From Bradysia coprophila (lineage: Eukaryota; Arthropoda; Insecta; Diptera; Sciaridae): 64,000 nucleotides of DNA. A program made the translations under genes and the position numbers. The DNA is taken from contig NW_023504022.1 of the NCBI RefSeq assembly GCF_014529535.1, positions 9,611,028 through 9,675,027 on the forward strand. The letters are read 5' to 3'. The notes below the pieces were generated by a model. It was not told where the DNA came from, ran no database searches, and saw only the letters and a list, made by a program, of their open reading frames with translations. Positions 12,708 to 23,742 of this stretch are shown piece by piece (position 1 is the first letter of the stretch; each line of letters opens with the position of its first letter).

Positions 12708-13345
12708 CACTTAAAACGCTCATAGCTCCCAAAAAAGCGACTTTTTAAGAAAACCATGAAACACGTGTCGACTAGAATGTAAAACTCTATAACTTTGTCT
12801 TTTACACGAAGTTTCCATCTGCTGTATTTTCCGAGTTATGGCTGACATAGCTCGCACTTAAAACGCCCATATCTCCAAAATAAGCGACTTTTTAGGTAAA
12901 CCGTGAAACACGCATCGACTAGAATCTAAAACTCTATAAATTTGTCTTTTTTACGAAGTTTTCATCTGCTGTATTTTCCGAGTTATGGCTGACATAGCTC
13001 GCACTTAAAACGCCCATATCTCCAAAATAAGCGACTTTTTAGGGAAACCATGAAGCACGCATCGACTAGAATCTAAAACTCTATAACTTTGTCTTTTACA
13101 CGAAGTTTCCATCTGCTGTATTTTCCGAGTTATGGCTGACATAGCTTGTACTTAAAACGCTCATAGCTCCCAAATAGACGACTTTTTAGGAAAACCATGA
13201 AACACGTGTCGAATGAAATCTGAAACTCTATAAATTTGTCTTTTAAATTAACTTTCTATCTGCTATATTTTCCGAGTTATAGGTTCCATAGCTCAATAGC
13301 TTAACACGCTCATAACTCCGAAATTATAAGCTTTTATAAAAATTC
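12708..13345. repeat. 147-bp tandem repeat, about 4.3 copies
   Basis: Units start at 12708, 12855, 13002 and 13149, with a partial fifth near 13299. The first three are exactly 147 bp. Each runs CACTTAAAACGC, then GCGACTTTTTAG, CACGCATCGACTAGAATC, TGTATTTTCCGAGTTATGG. Units 2 and 3 are nearly identical, while units 1 and 4 are more diverged, as expected for repeats exchanging by unequal crossover in the centre. No coding potential. Confidence 0.9.
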
Positions 13346-13432
13346 CTTCAAATTAGTTTCTTAGAATTACGTCCTTAACATACCCTGAAAATTTCAGCCA
13401 AATCCGCCGGTAAATTCAAAAGTTTCGGTTAA

Positions 13433-13460
13433 CAGAGTGACAAAGTGACAGAGTGACAAA
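13433..13460. repeat. short (CAAAGTGACAGAGTGA) tandem block
   Basis: Three to four units of ACARAGTGAC occur in a row just after the 147-bp array. Confidence 0.7.
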
Positions 13461-16400
13461 GGTTGGTAAAATTCATCAATTTCAAAATGTATGAAAATGA
13501 ATTTCTTCATACAAATTTCTGCAAATTTCCAAGTTTTGAAATTTAATATCTCGGCCAAATTTTAACCTTATGAGGCGTGTGATAGCTCGTTGAACTCGTA
13601 TGGACGCCCAGATTACGAATAAAATACTTTGGGGGTAGTAGGAGCAAAGGGGGAAAAATCAAAAAGTTCGTGTATATATGTTCCTCAGTCCTGCGGAAAA
13701 TTTTTTTTGTCAAATTTTTCAGTGTGAACGGACTTGCGTCACGGCCCTTCACTAACGTAGGGCCATGATTAGGCTACCCACCTGAAAAATTTGTAAAGTA
13801 ATTGCGAAAAATAGATTTGCACGATCCCCAGCTCGTTTAAGTACTCGTGAGGTATAGGATTTTTTTTTTAATGGTATTTAATCCATTTAATCCATTAAAT
13901 CCATTTAATCTAGAAGTGAGTCACCCCTCGCTAAATTGTCAAGATTTGTGTTTCACCCGCCTTCGTAAGTGTCTTAACCTATTCTTTCAGAACCTTGATT
14001 TTTTATATGTACGAAATACCAGTCTATGTATGATTAGTCTAAAGAAAAAGAAAAAAGAAAAAGAATCTCGTCAGGATGATAAATTGACAGAAAATGGCGA
14101 ACGAGTTCTTTATCAGGTTGTAAGTTAGTCTTGATTTCCACTTACGAAAAAAAGCACACGGGGTATTTGATTTATTTACACTTTAAACAATAGAAAAGAG
14201 GCGAGCTTTAGCTAAACGGAGGCAAAACGGAGTGGTTTTTTTGTAAGTGTAGATCAAGCCTAACTGAGAGATGATTGTGATTGAGTGGTTCTAAATGCTA
14301 AACAGCCAGAATAACCCCTATTGCAGCATATATTTCGAAAGGGGTTCTTTAAGTATAATAACCAACTAACGTTCATTAGAAAAATGACTAAAAGATTTTA
14401 ATACTTACATCGTAGAGTGAGGGGCTCGTCCCCTGAACATATAATTTTGCTCATTTATTTCGAAAACTTTGAAAATCATGAACCTCAACTTACTTTGGCT
14501 TGTTATTCTGTTTTCTTAGTTGAAATGTGTAACGCATTTTAAGCTTATTTTTCAAGCTGTGTTTACCAAGTCGCCTTCACTGCAAACGTATGAAGGGCAA
14601 AGGAATTTTTTCGGTTAATATGTTTACTCAAAAAATTATCATCTTGAATGTGGAAAATTTCGTCACAAAAAACAAAGGGAAATGTAGAAATCTTCCACAG
14701 CGTAAACAACACGCCACACTATATCTATAAAACTTTTAATCTAATTAAATGTAAACACCAATGTAATAAGTACTCCTAATATACTGGTATACCGAAAGTG
14801 CGTCGATGGGGTTTTGTTTGTGTTGTTATACCACTCCAATTGACATGAATCATTGCTCTCTGCACTCATCAAAACATAGTCCTTAAAAGGTTAACCTTTG
14901 GTCCATTTACATTTTGTTGACCACTTTACAAATGGTTAGAATGGAAAAATATTAAATTTCTAGCGTTGTCAACCGAAATGAGTTCAAATAAAAATTATTA
15001 CGCAGCAGACTGGTGTCTCAAAGTGATATGGTCGATAACGATTTTTTTTTTTTTATTTAAAGATTTTGTCTCCTTGGTACCAACGATTTTCTTTTGATTT
15101 GGGAAGGTGAAATATTTTTTAATTCGCCCTTTCCCTGATACTACAGAGGCTACCAGGTGAATTATGTACCGGCTAAATGGTGAACTAACAGCTGTAGTGG
15201 ATTACCGACTGAAACCAGTTTGATGACCATTTGAATTATCTCATGTCAAGTTTAAGAGTAATTACTTCTGTGTGTGTTATGTACAATTCTTATCGTTCTG
15301 TGAATTATATCAATGAGTAGCACTTATGAACCATTTTTATCAGCTGTGTATGTGCTCATAATTGTGTAACGATTGATCTTCTTTATATATTTGAATTTTG
15401 ATTATGTTAAATATACAGTGTGGCACGCGTCGTTTGCTTGTAATTGTACATTTCGTTGAAAATCATTTTGGAATTTCATTCTCAATGCGTCGTATTAATG
15501 AAGCCTGACGCTTTTTTCAGTCAAAGTCTAAGAATTATTGGATGGAGCCTCGGCATAGCAACGAAAAGACGTAAATTATTGAATATACCGCTGCATATAC
15601 TTTCTTCGAATCTATACAGAAATGATGGGAATGAACGAATAGTGGTGTTGGTACGAAGTAGTTTCTTAGCAGAAGAATGTGTTTAATGGCAAATAGTGTT
15701 TTGTCATCATCTTAAAAGGACTAGATCGTTATATACACAAAAAGCTTCTTTCGAGGCTTCTGTCGATATGTAAGTTTCGCTGGCTTTAACTCTTTACCTG
15801 ATACAGACGGCAAGCATTATGACCGATATAAGTATCGGTTCTATTACTTCCATCGATCAAAGAATTTTTAATCTGTTGATTTCAAATCTTGTACTTCGTT
15901 TTATTAAACATGCATTTTACTATACGAATGGCAATGTTACGCAGAGCTTGTCATTATTTTTGTCGTCGTTATCGATAACAGATGAATAGCCGTATGTGTC
16001 AGGTTAAAAGCTTATTGACGTATTGCTTTAAAAAACCGTTTAACGTTGGCGTTGGTTGGTTTACTTCAACGACAATCAAAACACGCGTCATCTTGATTGC
16101 TAAAAAACGGCCACACCGACCGTGGATCAATAAAATGAAATACGTCCGATGATAACTATCAGAGCAATGGTCCGTATTATTCTCATCTCGCCACTTTTTA
16201 ATTCTATCATAAGAACAGACAACAAAAAATTTCGTTTGTGTGTTGTGTCTGAGGTTACTTCAAGTTCAAGTTTCAACGAAAACATATTTCGGAGTTTTTT
16301 TTTCTGTTTATCTCTAAATTTAGTCAAGTTTACACAATAAAAATTGTTTGCGAACATTTCCAATCCGAATTGCCGTTATCTACCTCCTATTCTGAATAAT

Positions 16401-16970
16401 ATACTGTGGAAAGATACTTAAGATTACCACTCATTGTCATGCGATTAAAACATATAGCAACGGCTGTGAAACCACCAAAACAATAATAAAATTTCTAGAT
16501 CAATTGCATGCGTAAAAGCTGACGTAAGCAAAGTCATATCCGTTAAGAGTGAGAGTGAAAAGTCTTGCGAAATTCTTTATTCTTTTTTACTGTCGATGAA
16601 CTTTTAAAAATGATTCTGCCTGACGATTAGCGTACGCGACTTTTAGGAAATTATCTACAAGCAGAACTTTGAAAGAAATATTTTTTCTACCAACGCGAAA
16701 TGAAAGTTCTTGACCGCTTTAAGGCTTAGAAAACTTAATCCGCACTTCACTCCGAAAGAGAGCTTTTTTTAAAGTTTTTTTTTTAACGGTGAGTAAACGA
16801 AGTCAAGTGTTAGCTTTAGACCTTACCCCTATGGCACTTTGATAATAGCCCTCACAAATGTCACAAGGAAAAATCTTTTAAAAATTGAAAATTTCTTAGA
16901 AAATTCTCTAAAATAAGGAAGATAGTTGTCAAAATAGTTATTTACGTATTCCAGAATTTTTCGCGTAATT
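13461..16970. other. gene-free stretch
   Basis: No supported gene. A short CCATTTAAT tandem block lies at 13873-13910. Part of a recurring motif pair (TTGTACTTCGTT ... CGATAACAGATGA) lies at 15884-15985. Long poly-T runs are frequent. Confidence 0.5.
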
Positions 16971-17009
16971 TAGGCCTTCAGCATGAAAAGTTTCGAACGT
17001 ATCTGTTGT

Positions 17010-17278
17010 GAACGGTTGACTACAACCACGGCAGAGTAAAATAAACCAGGCAGTAGCGGTTTATTTTTGAAACGTCAAATAATCAATACCTAACACTGTA
17101 TGAAAATGAACTTAAATGAACACTGACATAAATTGAAAGTTTTTATTCGCAAAACACAAAGGCTACTAGATAATACAGGTCCCTAGTCAAATCAAGCGCT
17201 CCTGCCTGGTTTACTTTACTCTGCTGTGCTACAACTCGCGAAATTGACTAAAGTCTACCGTCCACAACAGATGCGTAT
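17010..17278. mobile_element. foldback element inserted into one arm
   Basis: Terminal blocks ACGTATCTGTTGTGAACGG and CCGTCCACAACAGATGCGT are inverted. Inner blocks CAGAGTAAAATAAACCAGGCAG and its complement near 17203-17227 also pair. The paired arms and the empty site at about 18015 mark it as a non-autonomous mobile element. No transposase is encoded. Confidence 0.7.
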
Positions 17279-17460
17279 AAACAATACCCTCTCTAGCAAC
17301 CAAACTTCATTTTGACGCAGTCAAAATAGTACCTTATTTTGACAAATGTGACACTGATTTATTTTTTTGTAATAGAGCTGCCGTGCCGCGCTCTTTTTTA
17401 AAGCAATATTGACGTCACACGAAAAAGATTAATTTAAAACTTTTCGCAATTTCGGGCGTT

Positions 17461-17585
17461 GTATCTACCACGGTAGGTATGCCGGTATTTTTTCGCACAC
17501 GACGTCTTGTCGTCCTCGGCTTCGCCTCGGATCGACAATCGACATCTAGTGCGAAAAAATACCTTCATACCTACCTTGGTAGATA
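17461..17585. repeat. palindrome with GC-rich centre
   Basis: Left arm TATCTACCACGGTAGGTATG plus TATTTTTTCGCAC pairs with right arm GTGCGAAAAAATA plus CATACCTACCTTGGTAGATA. The centre, near 17512-17530, reads CCTCGGCTTCGCCTCGGAT. This matches the GC-rich core inside the 2.55-2.96 kb palindrome. Confidence 0.8.
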
Positions 17586-17647
17586 AATAACTATTATTTC
17601 ATTTTTCTCCAAAATAACGAAGCAACACGTCACAATCACAAATTATT

Positions 17648-17846
17648 AATAGGTTTGTTCCAAGGCCATATGAATTGTCAAATTTCATCCATATAACCAT
17701 AACCTCAATAATACCTCTGTGTAAATCGCGTAGGCGATGTTGGTCGATTTGTATGAAATATCACGTAAGCGATGTTGCTATGGATGAAATTGTCGTTGTT
17801 CGGGTTGTCAAAGTTCGTGTTTACAGTTACTTGGAACAAACCTATT
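17648..17846. mobile_element. MITE with AATAGGTTTGTTCCAAG termini
   Basis: Perfect 17-bp terminal inverted repeats AATAGGTTTGTTCCAAG and CTTGGAACAAACCTATT bound a 199-bp unit. Its interior contains a subterminal inverted TTTCATCCATA/TATGGATGAAA pair. A related right end (CTTGGAACAAACACCTATT) with the same TTTCATCC neighbours occurs near 22664-22683. No coding capacity beyond a chance frame. Confidence 0.75.
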
Positions 17847-18677
17847 TTCGAACACCGAAATGGTAAGAGTATCCCTAATATTTTCAACACAAAAAATGAC
17901 ATCGCTGCTCATACTTCATTTAATTTATTTTTAAAAGTGTAAAATTTTCTATGACAGAATACACTGTACAGTTTTACCACCTTAATCTTCCTAGTTTTGT
18001 TGCTAGAGAGGGTATTGGTATAAAACTTTTCATGCTGAAGGTTGCGAGAAAAAAATCTGAAATTTATGCCCATGGCGCGAAAATAATCAGGTTGCATTAG
18101 AAGACCGTTTGAAATTTTCTTCAAATTATTTTTGTCTCTAAGATCATGGGTCAATTTGAAGAAACCCAAGTGGACCGATTATCTAATTCATTTTCGTTAA
18201 TTTTGATGATGCAACGAAATAAACATTGATGATAACCCTGTCATGTCCACTATAAGTACACTTAGTGTCTGAGGTCGTTAATTGGCAGGGGAGAAACACT
18301 ATGCACTTAAACAATTGTTGGGAGTAATTCAAAGATGTCTAAATTTAGATTGAAGGCGCTTTTTCAACCTTTCTCAGACACTGATTAGAAAAATGCTATT
18401 TTTATCGCTTCTATTCTTGCTTGTTGCTATTTTTGCGAACTTTTTTATTCCATTACAAGAGAAAAATTTTCATATCTCTAAAATTAGAGTTCAAGATTCA
18501 AATTATTTCATATACAAACTGACACACACACCCATATTAGATTGCTCCATCATTTTGTGTATACTAGGTCTGATCCGTATGTATACTAAGCTTAATATTG
18601 ATTTGCACATTCAAACAAAAAGTGCTCTGAACTGATAAGAGACAATCTGGCTCGTGGAATATGGATTTCGATTTCAT

Positions 18678-18714
18678 TATAAAAGCACCAGTTGTACGCT
18701 ATGATTATTCAGTC
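18678..18714 (+). promoter_or_regulatory. allantoicase core promoter (TATA + initiator)
   Basis: TATAAAA at 18678-18684 lies about 31 bp before a TCAGTC initiator at 18709-18714, with +1 at the A at 18711. This matches the insect initiator consensus and gives a 133-nt leader up to the start codon at 18844. Confidence 0.7.
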
Positions 18715-18843
18715 GTTATTCAACGTCTTAAGGTGTTGCATATTAAAAGATCTTTAAAGTTTCTTGCGAAAAGTTAAAAGTGTTGGTGATTGTGAACAAT
18801 TGACGAGTGATAACGAAACGTTTGAAAAAACCAAATCAACGCA

Positions 18844-20083
18844 ATGTCTTCTGATGCGAAGTCGATTATACCGAAATTTACGGAATTGAATGAGTTGGCA
18901 GGCCTTTCGGTAAGTTAATATTTCAGCTTTCGGTTAAATGCTTTACTTGAATCAGTTTTCAATGCAAGTGTAAAACAATGTGAATGTGAAGTACTAACAG
19001 CCAAATTCTGTTCTTCAATTATAGAATGGTGGTCAAGTGATATTCTCAACTGATGATTGGTTTGCAACAGCCGAAAATATGCTAAAGGACACGGAACCAG
19101 TGTTCATTGCTGATAAATTCACAGACTGTGGAAAGTGGATGGACGGCTGGGAAACACGTCGTAAACGTATTCCCGGACATGATTGGTGTATCGTTAAATT
19201 GGGTGCTCCGTGCAACATTAAGGGCATATTAGTCGACACCGCCTTCTTTACGGGAAATTATGCTCCCCGCATTTCGATTCAAGGGGCTTGTCTCAGCGAA
19301 TATGAAGAGAGTCAACTACCAATCCGACAAAGTAAAATGGGATCGGCATGTTCAATTGAAGAGGTACAACAGATTTCCCAGTTGAGAACCGAGTGTTGGA
19401 CTGAGTTAGTAGAAATGACGAGCTTGAAACCTGGCTATGAAGACACAAGAAAAACGTACATCTCCGTTGACACCAACGAGGTTTGCTCGTACATTCGAAT
19501 CAATATTTATCCAGATGGTGGCGTTGCCCGACTAAGAGTTTTCGGCACAGTCGTACCAGATCTGACTCAATTCGATCAGAACGACATCATCGATTTGGTG
19601 GCAATGGAAAATGGTGGTACATGCATCGGATACTCGAACGCTCATTTCGGTCATCCAAGAAATTTGATCAAACAACATCGCGGTGTGAACATGGGAGATG
19701 GATGGGAAACGATGCGAAGATTGGATCGTCCCGCTATTTTGGAGGCAGACCCGAATGGAATTCTTAAGGTGCCCGGCTGTGAGTGGGCAATTATTAAAAT
19801 GTGCTGTCTTGGCTACGTGAAGGAAGTCGTTGTCGATACGTTACACTTTAAGGGAAATTTCCCAGACAGTGTCAAAGTTGAGGGTACGATTTTAAGTACC
19901 GGAGAGACATTGTCCTCGGCTAAATGGCTCACAATTGTGGGCAGTCAGAAGCTTTCCGCTAATAAAGAGCATTTTTATAAGAACGAAATTCATCACAGCG
20001 GGCCATTTAGTCATGTTAGAGTTACAATGTCGCCGGATGGTGGCATATCAAGAGTTAGATTGTTTGGTAACAAAGCCGAATAG
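18844..20083 (+). CDS. allantoicase
   Basis: This is a two-exon gene, 18844-18909 and 19025-20083 (phase 0, intron 115 nt, GTAAGT...ATAG), giving 374 residues, normal for the family. Allantoicase hydrolyses allantoate to ureidoglycolate and urea, a late step of uric acid breakdown. The protein is a tandem of two allantoicase repeats. Repeat 1 (about residues 25-185) has DKFTDCGKWMDGWETRR, then a PGHDWCIVKLG block and GNYAP. Repeat 2 (about 200-372) has GDGWETMRRLDRP, then PGCEWAIIKM and GNFPDSVKVEG. Both repeats keep the DGWE(T) loop. The start was chosen because exon 1 (MSSDAKSIIPKFTELNELAG) gives the usual short N-terminal lead and joins in frame; the in-frame GTG at 19037 lies inside repeat 1. 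A TATA/initiator promoter precedes it and AATAAA follows at 20346. There is no sign of decay. Confidence 0.93.
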
Positions 20084-20345
20084 ACTTCTTAAACCTGACG
20101 CCATTTATTTGGTGGAGCCAACGCACTGACAGTGCTTTGGTTGAGCACCTATTCAGCGTACGATTTCTTATATTAAAAAATTGTTGTTGATTTTGATTGA
20201 AATTCCTGAGATAGATAGTTCTGTCGCAATTTTATTTCAATTATAATTAGTTTTCACCAATAGGGATAGTATTAACTTAGGTCATGCCAGTCAGTACAGT
20301 GTGTTATTATGTTAAGTAATTGAAAACTTTATGTAAACGTTATGC

Positions 20346-20351
20346 AATAAA
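20346..20351 (+). terminator. polyadenylation signal of allantoicase
   Basis: AATAAA lies 263 nt after the stop codon and is followed by an AT-rich stretch. Confidence 0.65.
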
Positions 20352-21296
20352 AATTAAATATTTTTTGTTAATTAGACGAATGTTTTTACTGTCTTCATAT
20401 GAATATCGCAATGGGAAATAAGTTCTTTGCAGTGTGGTGCTGCAGCTGTTACACAAATATACACACACTTCTTCTTGTGTATAGTAAACAATCGAAACAC
20501 AATCTAAACGATGACTCGGCTACACTGATACGTATTGTGGGTATATGTATAGTAGCTAAATCACTATTATAAGTTCTCTTTCTGCTCCATTGAATTGTTT
20601 ACTATACTAATAGTTGGTGCACCAGCTGGTGAATTCAGACATAGTAAAAAACTTCTAATCTCGCAAAATTGAAAAAGATTGGAATCTCTTCTCAGACCTC
20701 ACACAATAAATGAAAAAGTGCAACGGATTTTCCATGAAAATTTGTTAGAAATTTTCAATAATTCATCGATTCACTGATCATATATCAATGATATACAACA
20801 GCCGCGCGACCAAATAGTGCAGGGACTTAAAAGTAACTCTTTGGAAGAAACATTCTTCGCTAAGAAATTTAAGCTGAAACAAGGCTCTGGCTACGGGGGC
20901 TATTACTTAAGATTGTTACGAAAACAAACCATCTTCCTTTGCAAAAGAAGCTTAGAGCCTGCCGTGTTCACCAGCCTTTGAACAATTTCTAGGAACAAGC
21001 AAGATCTTAATCATTTTTTTACAAATTGTGCAAGTAAAACGATCGTTGCATTTTTTGAGCTTATTCAATTCCACGTCGAATAAACTAAACTAGAATAGAC
21101 AAAAGCCACAGCTTCAGTGTTAAATTCTTCAAATAACGGTCAAATTTCTCAATTATTTTACTAGACCAACGAAACCAATCAACCACAGAACTTAAAATTG
21201 CTGTATATCTATTCCAAAATCAATATTGAAGTTTGGAGAGTCTGTGGCCTCGAGCGATACTGTAAACATCTATACTTCCTAGAAAAGCATTTATCA
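20352..21296. other. gene-free stretch
   Basis: No coding frame, RNA gene or bounded repeat was recognised between the allantoicase poly(A) signal and the MITE at 21304. Confidence 0.5.
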
Positions 21297-21303
21297 CTCA
21301 GTG

Positions 21304-21426
21304 CAACGCACTTCAAGCAAAAGTGGTATTCTAAATTGGGTACTGAAACTTGACAGTGCTTCCTTCATACAAATAGTCCTCTATTTGGCAGCTGTCATTA
21401 GTAGCACTTTTGCTAGAAGTGCGTTG
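21304..21426. mobile_element. MITE, 123 bp, with 7-bp target duplication
   Basis: Termini CAACGCACTTCAAGC and its complement (ending GAAGTGCGTTG) bound the unit. It is flanked by the direct repeat CTCAGTG at 21297-21303 and 21427-21433. The interior includes TTTGGCAGCTGTCATTA. A second intact copy is at 57608 and a right-end fragment near 45080. Confidence 0.9.
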
Positions 21427-21440
21427 CTCAGTGGTATAAT

Positions 21441-21565
21441 AGTATGTTACGTCACTGTTTGTAAACATTTGTTTAGGCAAGTGTGAGGTTTGCGGAACGA
21501 GCCGAAGGCGAGTGTAGTATCACACGTGCCTAAACAATTTACAAGCAGTGATGTAACATATTTTA
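21441..21565. repeat. palindrome with GC-rich centre
   Basis: Left arm GTATGTTACGTCACTG and TTGTTTAGGCA pair with TGCCTAAACAA and CAGTGATGTAACATA. The centre, about 21498-21512, is CGAGCCGAAGGCGAG, the complement of the core shared by the other GC-centred palindromes. A second small inverted pair (GGTAAGTGCATTTT / AAAATGCACTTTACC) follows at 21577-21628. Confidence 0.75.
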
Positions 21566-21629
21566 CTTGTTTGTGGATGGTAAGTGCATTTTCCCTGTCA
21601 CAAACAGCAATGTAAAATGCACTTTACCG

Positions 21630-22719
21630 TGCATAAGCATGTAAACAACTATTGTGTCCTTCAAACATAAGTAATATTTTTTAGTACAAAAATTTCTGAA
21701 ATTGTTGTATTAAAACAACACGTTTCCAAAGGGTCCCTGGTATCACAAAACTCATTGAAACGAGTGGTTATTCATTCAAACAGAAAGGTTTGCGAAGAAC
21801 AAAACTGTTTAGAGTGTTGAAAGAGTCCTCTAACGAAAAACTGACAAAAAAGGAACTCGGGGCTCGGGGTCACATGTCATTTAAAATCGAACAGAGAGAG
21901 TTACGCTAATGTTGACAGCAAATGGGCGAATACATTTGTCATTTTCCTCAAGCACCTTACTGAGAGTAACAAAACAAATGCATTTGTTCTCAAAATAGTC
22001 ATAATATTTGAAGTAAACAAACAATATGGCCGTCGTGGTAAACTTGACAGTCAGGTTTGTAAGAAGATTTCAACATAATGGCATAAAAAAAACTTTAAAA
22101 TTTATTCATAATTTTGTATTGTTGTGAGAGAACAATTGAGAGAACAATGAAAAGGATTCTCAGGACCTGTCAGAATAAATTATTTTGTTTGAAGTGTTGC
22201 TTCCGGCAAGTCGTTCCTATAACACGTCTTAATAAATTTACGGAAAAAAGTTTTATGTGAAAATATTATTAAAGGTCAGCATTAGCCAATTTTTGTAATA
22301 AAGTTTGTGAGTCTCGATTTACGCTACGATATCATTTTTGTGAAGTTTAAAGTAAAATCAAAACCTGAAAATTATGTCTAACCATTTTATTGAGTAATAT
22401 AAATAGGCGAATGTCATGGTCATGCTAGTTTTACACTTTAGTATACCGAACAAAACATATAAAATGGCCACTCTCATCCATGACAAATGACAAATATGAA
22501 AATTATAACTTACTAATGTCGACAATTGTATTGTTTGTTTCGAATAATTTAAGACACGAATTTTCACTAGCCAAACGAACTCGGTTTCATCCATAGAGAT
22601 CGGCTTTCATATAAATATTGATGAGGTTATGTCTGGATGGATGAAATTTGACATTTCATATAGTCTTGGAACAAACACCTATTGGTGCGTTTACTTCGAA
22701 GCATAAAAAAAGAACACCC
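21630..22719. other. gene-free stretch with a partial MITE end
   Basis: No gene recognised. At about 22570-22683 lies sequence related to the 17648 MITE (TTTCATCCATA pieces and the terminus CTTGGAACAAACACCTATT). Its left end was not found. Confidence 0.5.
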
Positions 22720-23253
22720 TTAAGAGTGATATCGCCAAATCTTCAGGTTATTTTTTTAACTTTGAAGACATGTCAGAGGATACCGAAAACAGTTTTTCGA
22801 CAATTACTCAAGAAAAAATTATTTTAAATTGTTGAAATGTTGTACGAATGTCGACCTTGGAAAGACCTACAGGTAGAGTATACGCACCGCTTGATGCTAG
22901 TAGATCCACGAGAGTTATGACTAAAAATATAGTGAATGTTCGGAGAGTCCGCCTTCTCTGCAGCTTCGAGGTTCCACGGAACTCTACCTGTAGGCCTTTC
23001 CAAGGCCGACATTTGTACAACATTTCAACAATTTAAAATAATTTTTTCTTGAGTTATTGTCGATAAACTGTTTTCGGTATCCTCTGACATGTCTTCACTT
23101 TTGAACGCTTTTCACAGAAAACAATTTTTTTAAGAAAAAGTGAAAGATACGTGTTTCCTAGAATTGAAAGACGAATCCAACGAGCTATCACTCATTAAAA
23201 TGGGAGACCGCTTGTTCCCCAATCATCTGAAGATTTGGCGATATCACTCTTAA
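22720..23253. mobile_element. TTAA-bounded foldback element, copy 1 (534 bp)
   Basis: The unit begins and ends with TTAAGAGTGATATCGCC and its complement, with about 26 bp of terminal match. Inside, long arms pair: GACATGTCAGAGGATACCG, ATTTTAAATTGTTGAAATG and GGAAAGACCTACAGGTAGAG against their complements near 22985-23095. Both ends carry TTAA, as expected for a TTAA-targeting transposon. There is no transposase. The frames seen here on either strand are mirror images of the arms. Confidence 0.85.
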
Positions 23254-23742
23254 GCCTATAAGTCTTTTGGAGGCCATGAGATTAATGATGCGAGTATATT
23301 ACACAACATGTTGTTTGGTCCAAAAATATGACCACGTGATACATGTCAGCACTCGTACAAATTCGTATTTTTTAAATTTTAATTAAAAACTTAAAGCTCC
23401 TAAAAATTTTGTAAATATGCATATCGATGACATTCGCCCGCCTGTTTAAAAGTATACAAAATAGAGTCCATGGTGTATCACCAACTTGGTTATAACTACC
23501 ATTCATTGTGTTTTATGAAGTTCAAAAAATTCCACTCTCATAATGTCTCTGCTTCATAATGTCATTATGCATTCTAGTACTCATTCAAAAAAAAATTTAA
23601 ACAGCAACGCCACTGAGCGCCACATAGCGATACAAACGTAAACTAACGAAAAAAGCATTTTTAAAAGTAACGTCGGTGTTATAATCAACAAAATAGTTTA
23701 TTCATTGTGTATTGTTCTGTAAATTATTTGTGTTCCAATAAA
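23254..23742. other. presumed promoter region of the anillin gene
   Basis: No coding sequence. No TATA/initiator pair as clear as that of allantoicase was found. The ATG at 23743 is preceded by AATAA-rich DNA, and the leader limits are unknown. Confidence 0.4.

Larger units (their letters stand above)
16974..18045. repeat. inverted duplication with a filled and an empty site
   Basis: The sequence CCTTCAGCATGAAAAGTT at 16976 and ATACCCTCTCTAGCAAC at 17284 flank a foldback element. The same two blocks occur adjacent, inverted and without the element at about 17995-18043. The region is therefore a large inverted repeat in which one arm has received an insertion and the other preserves the uninterrupted site. 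Confidence 0.7.

Noticed and set aside
12261-12710. 149-codon minus-strand frame
   Set aside because: Its start is translated AAAATCGAAAA simple repeat (FDFRQIFDFR type) and the rest has no family signal.
22808-23036. Overlapping 60-70 codon frames on both strands with a shared peptide
   Set aside because: They are the two arms of the TTAA foldback read in both directions, so the shared peptide is a product of the palindrome.
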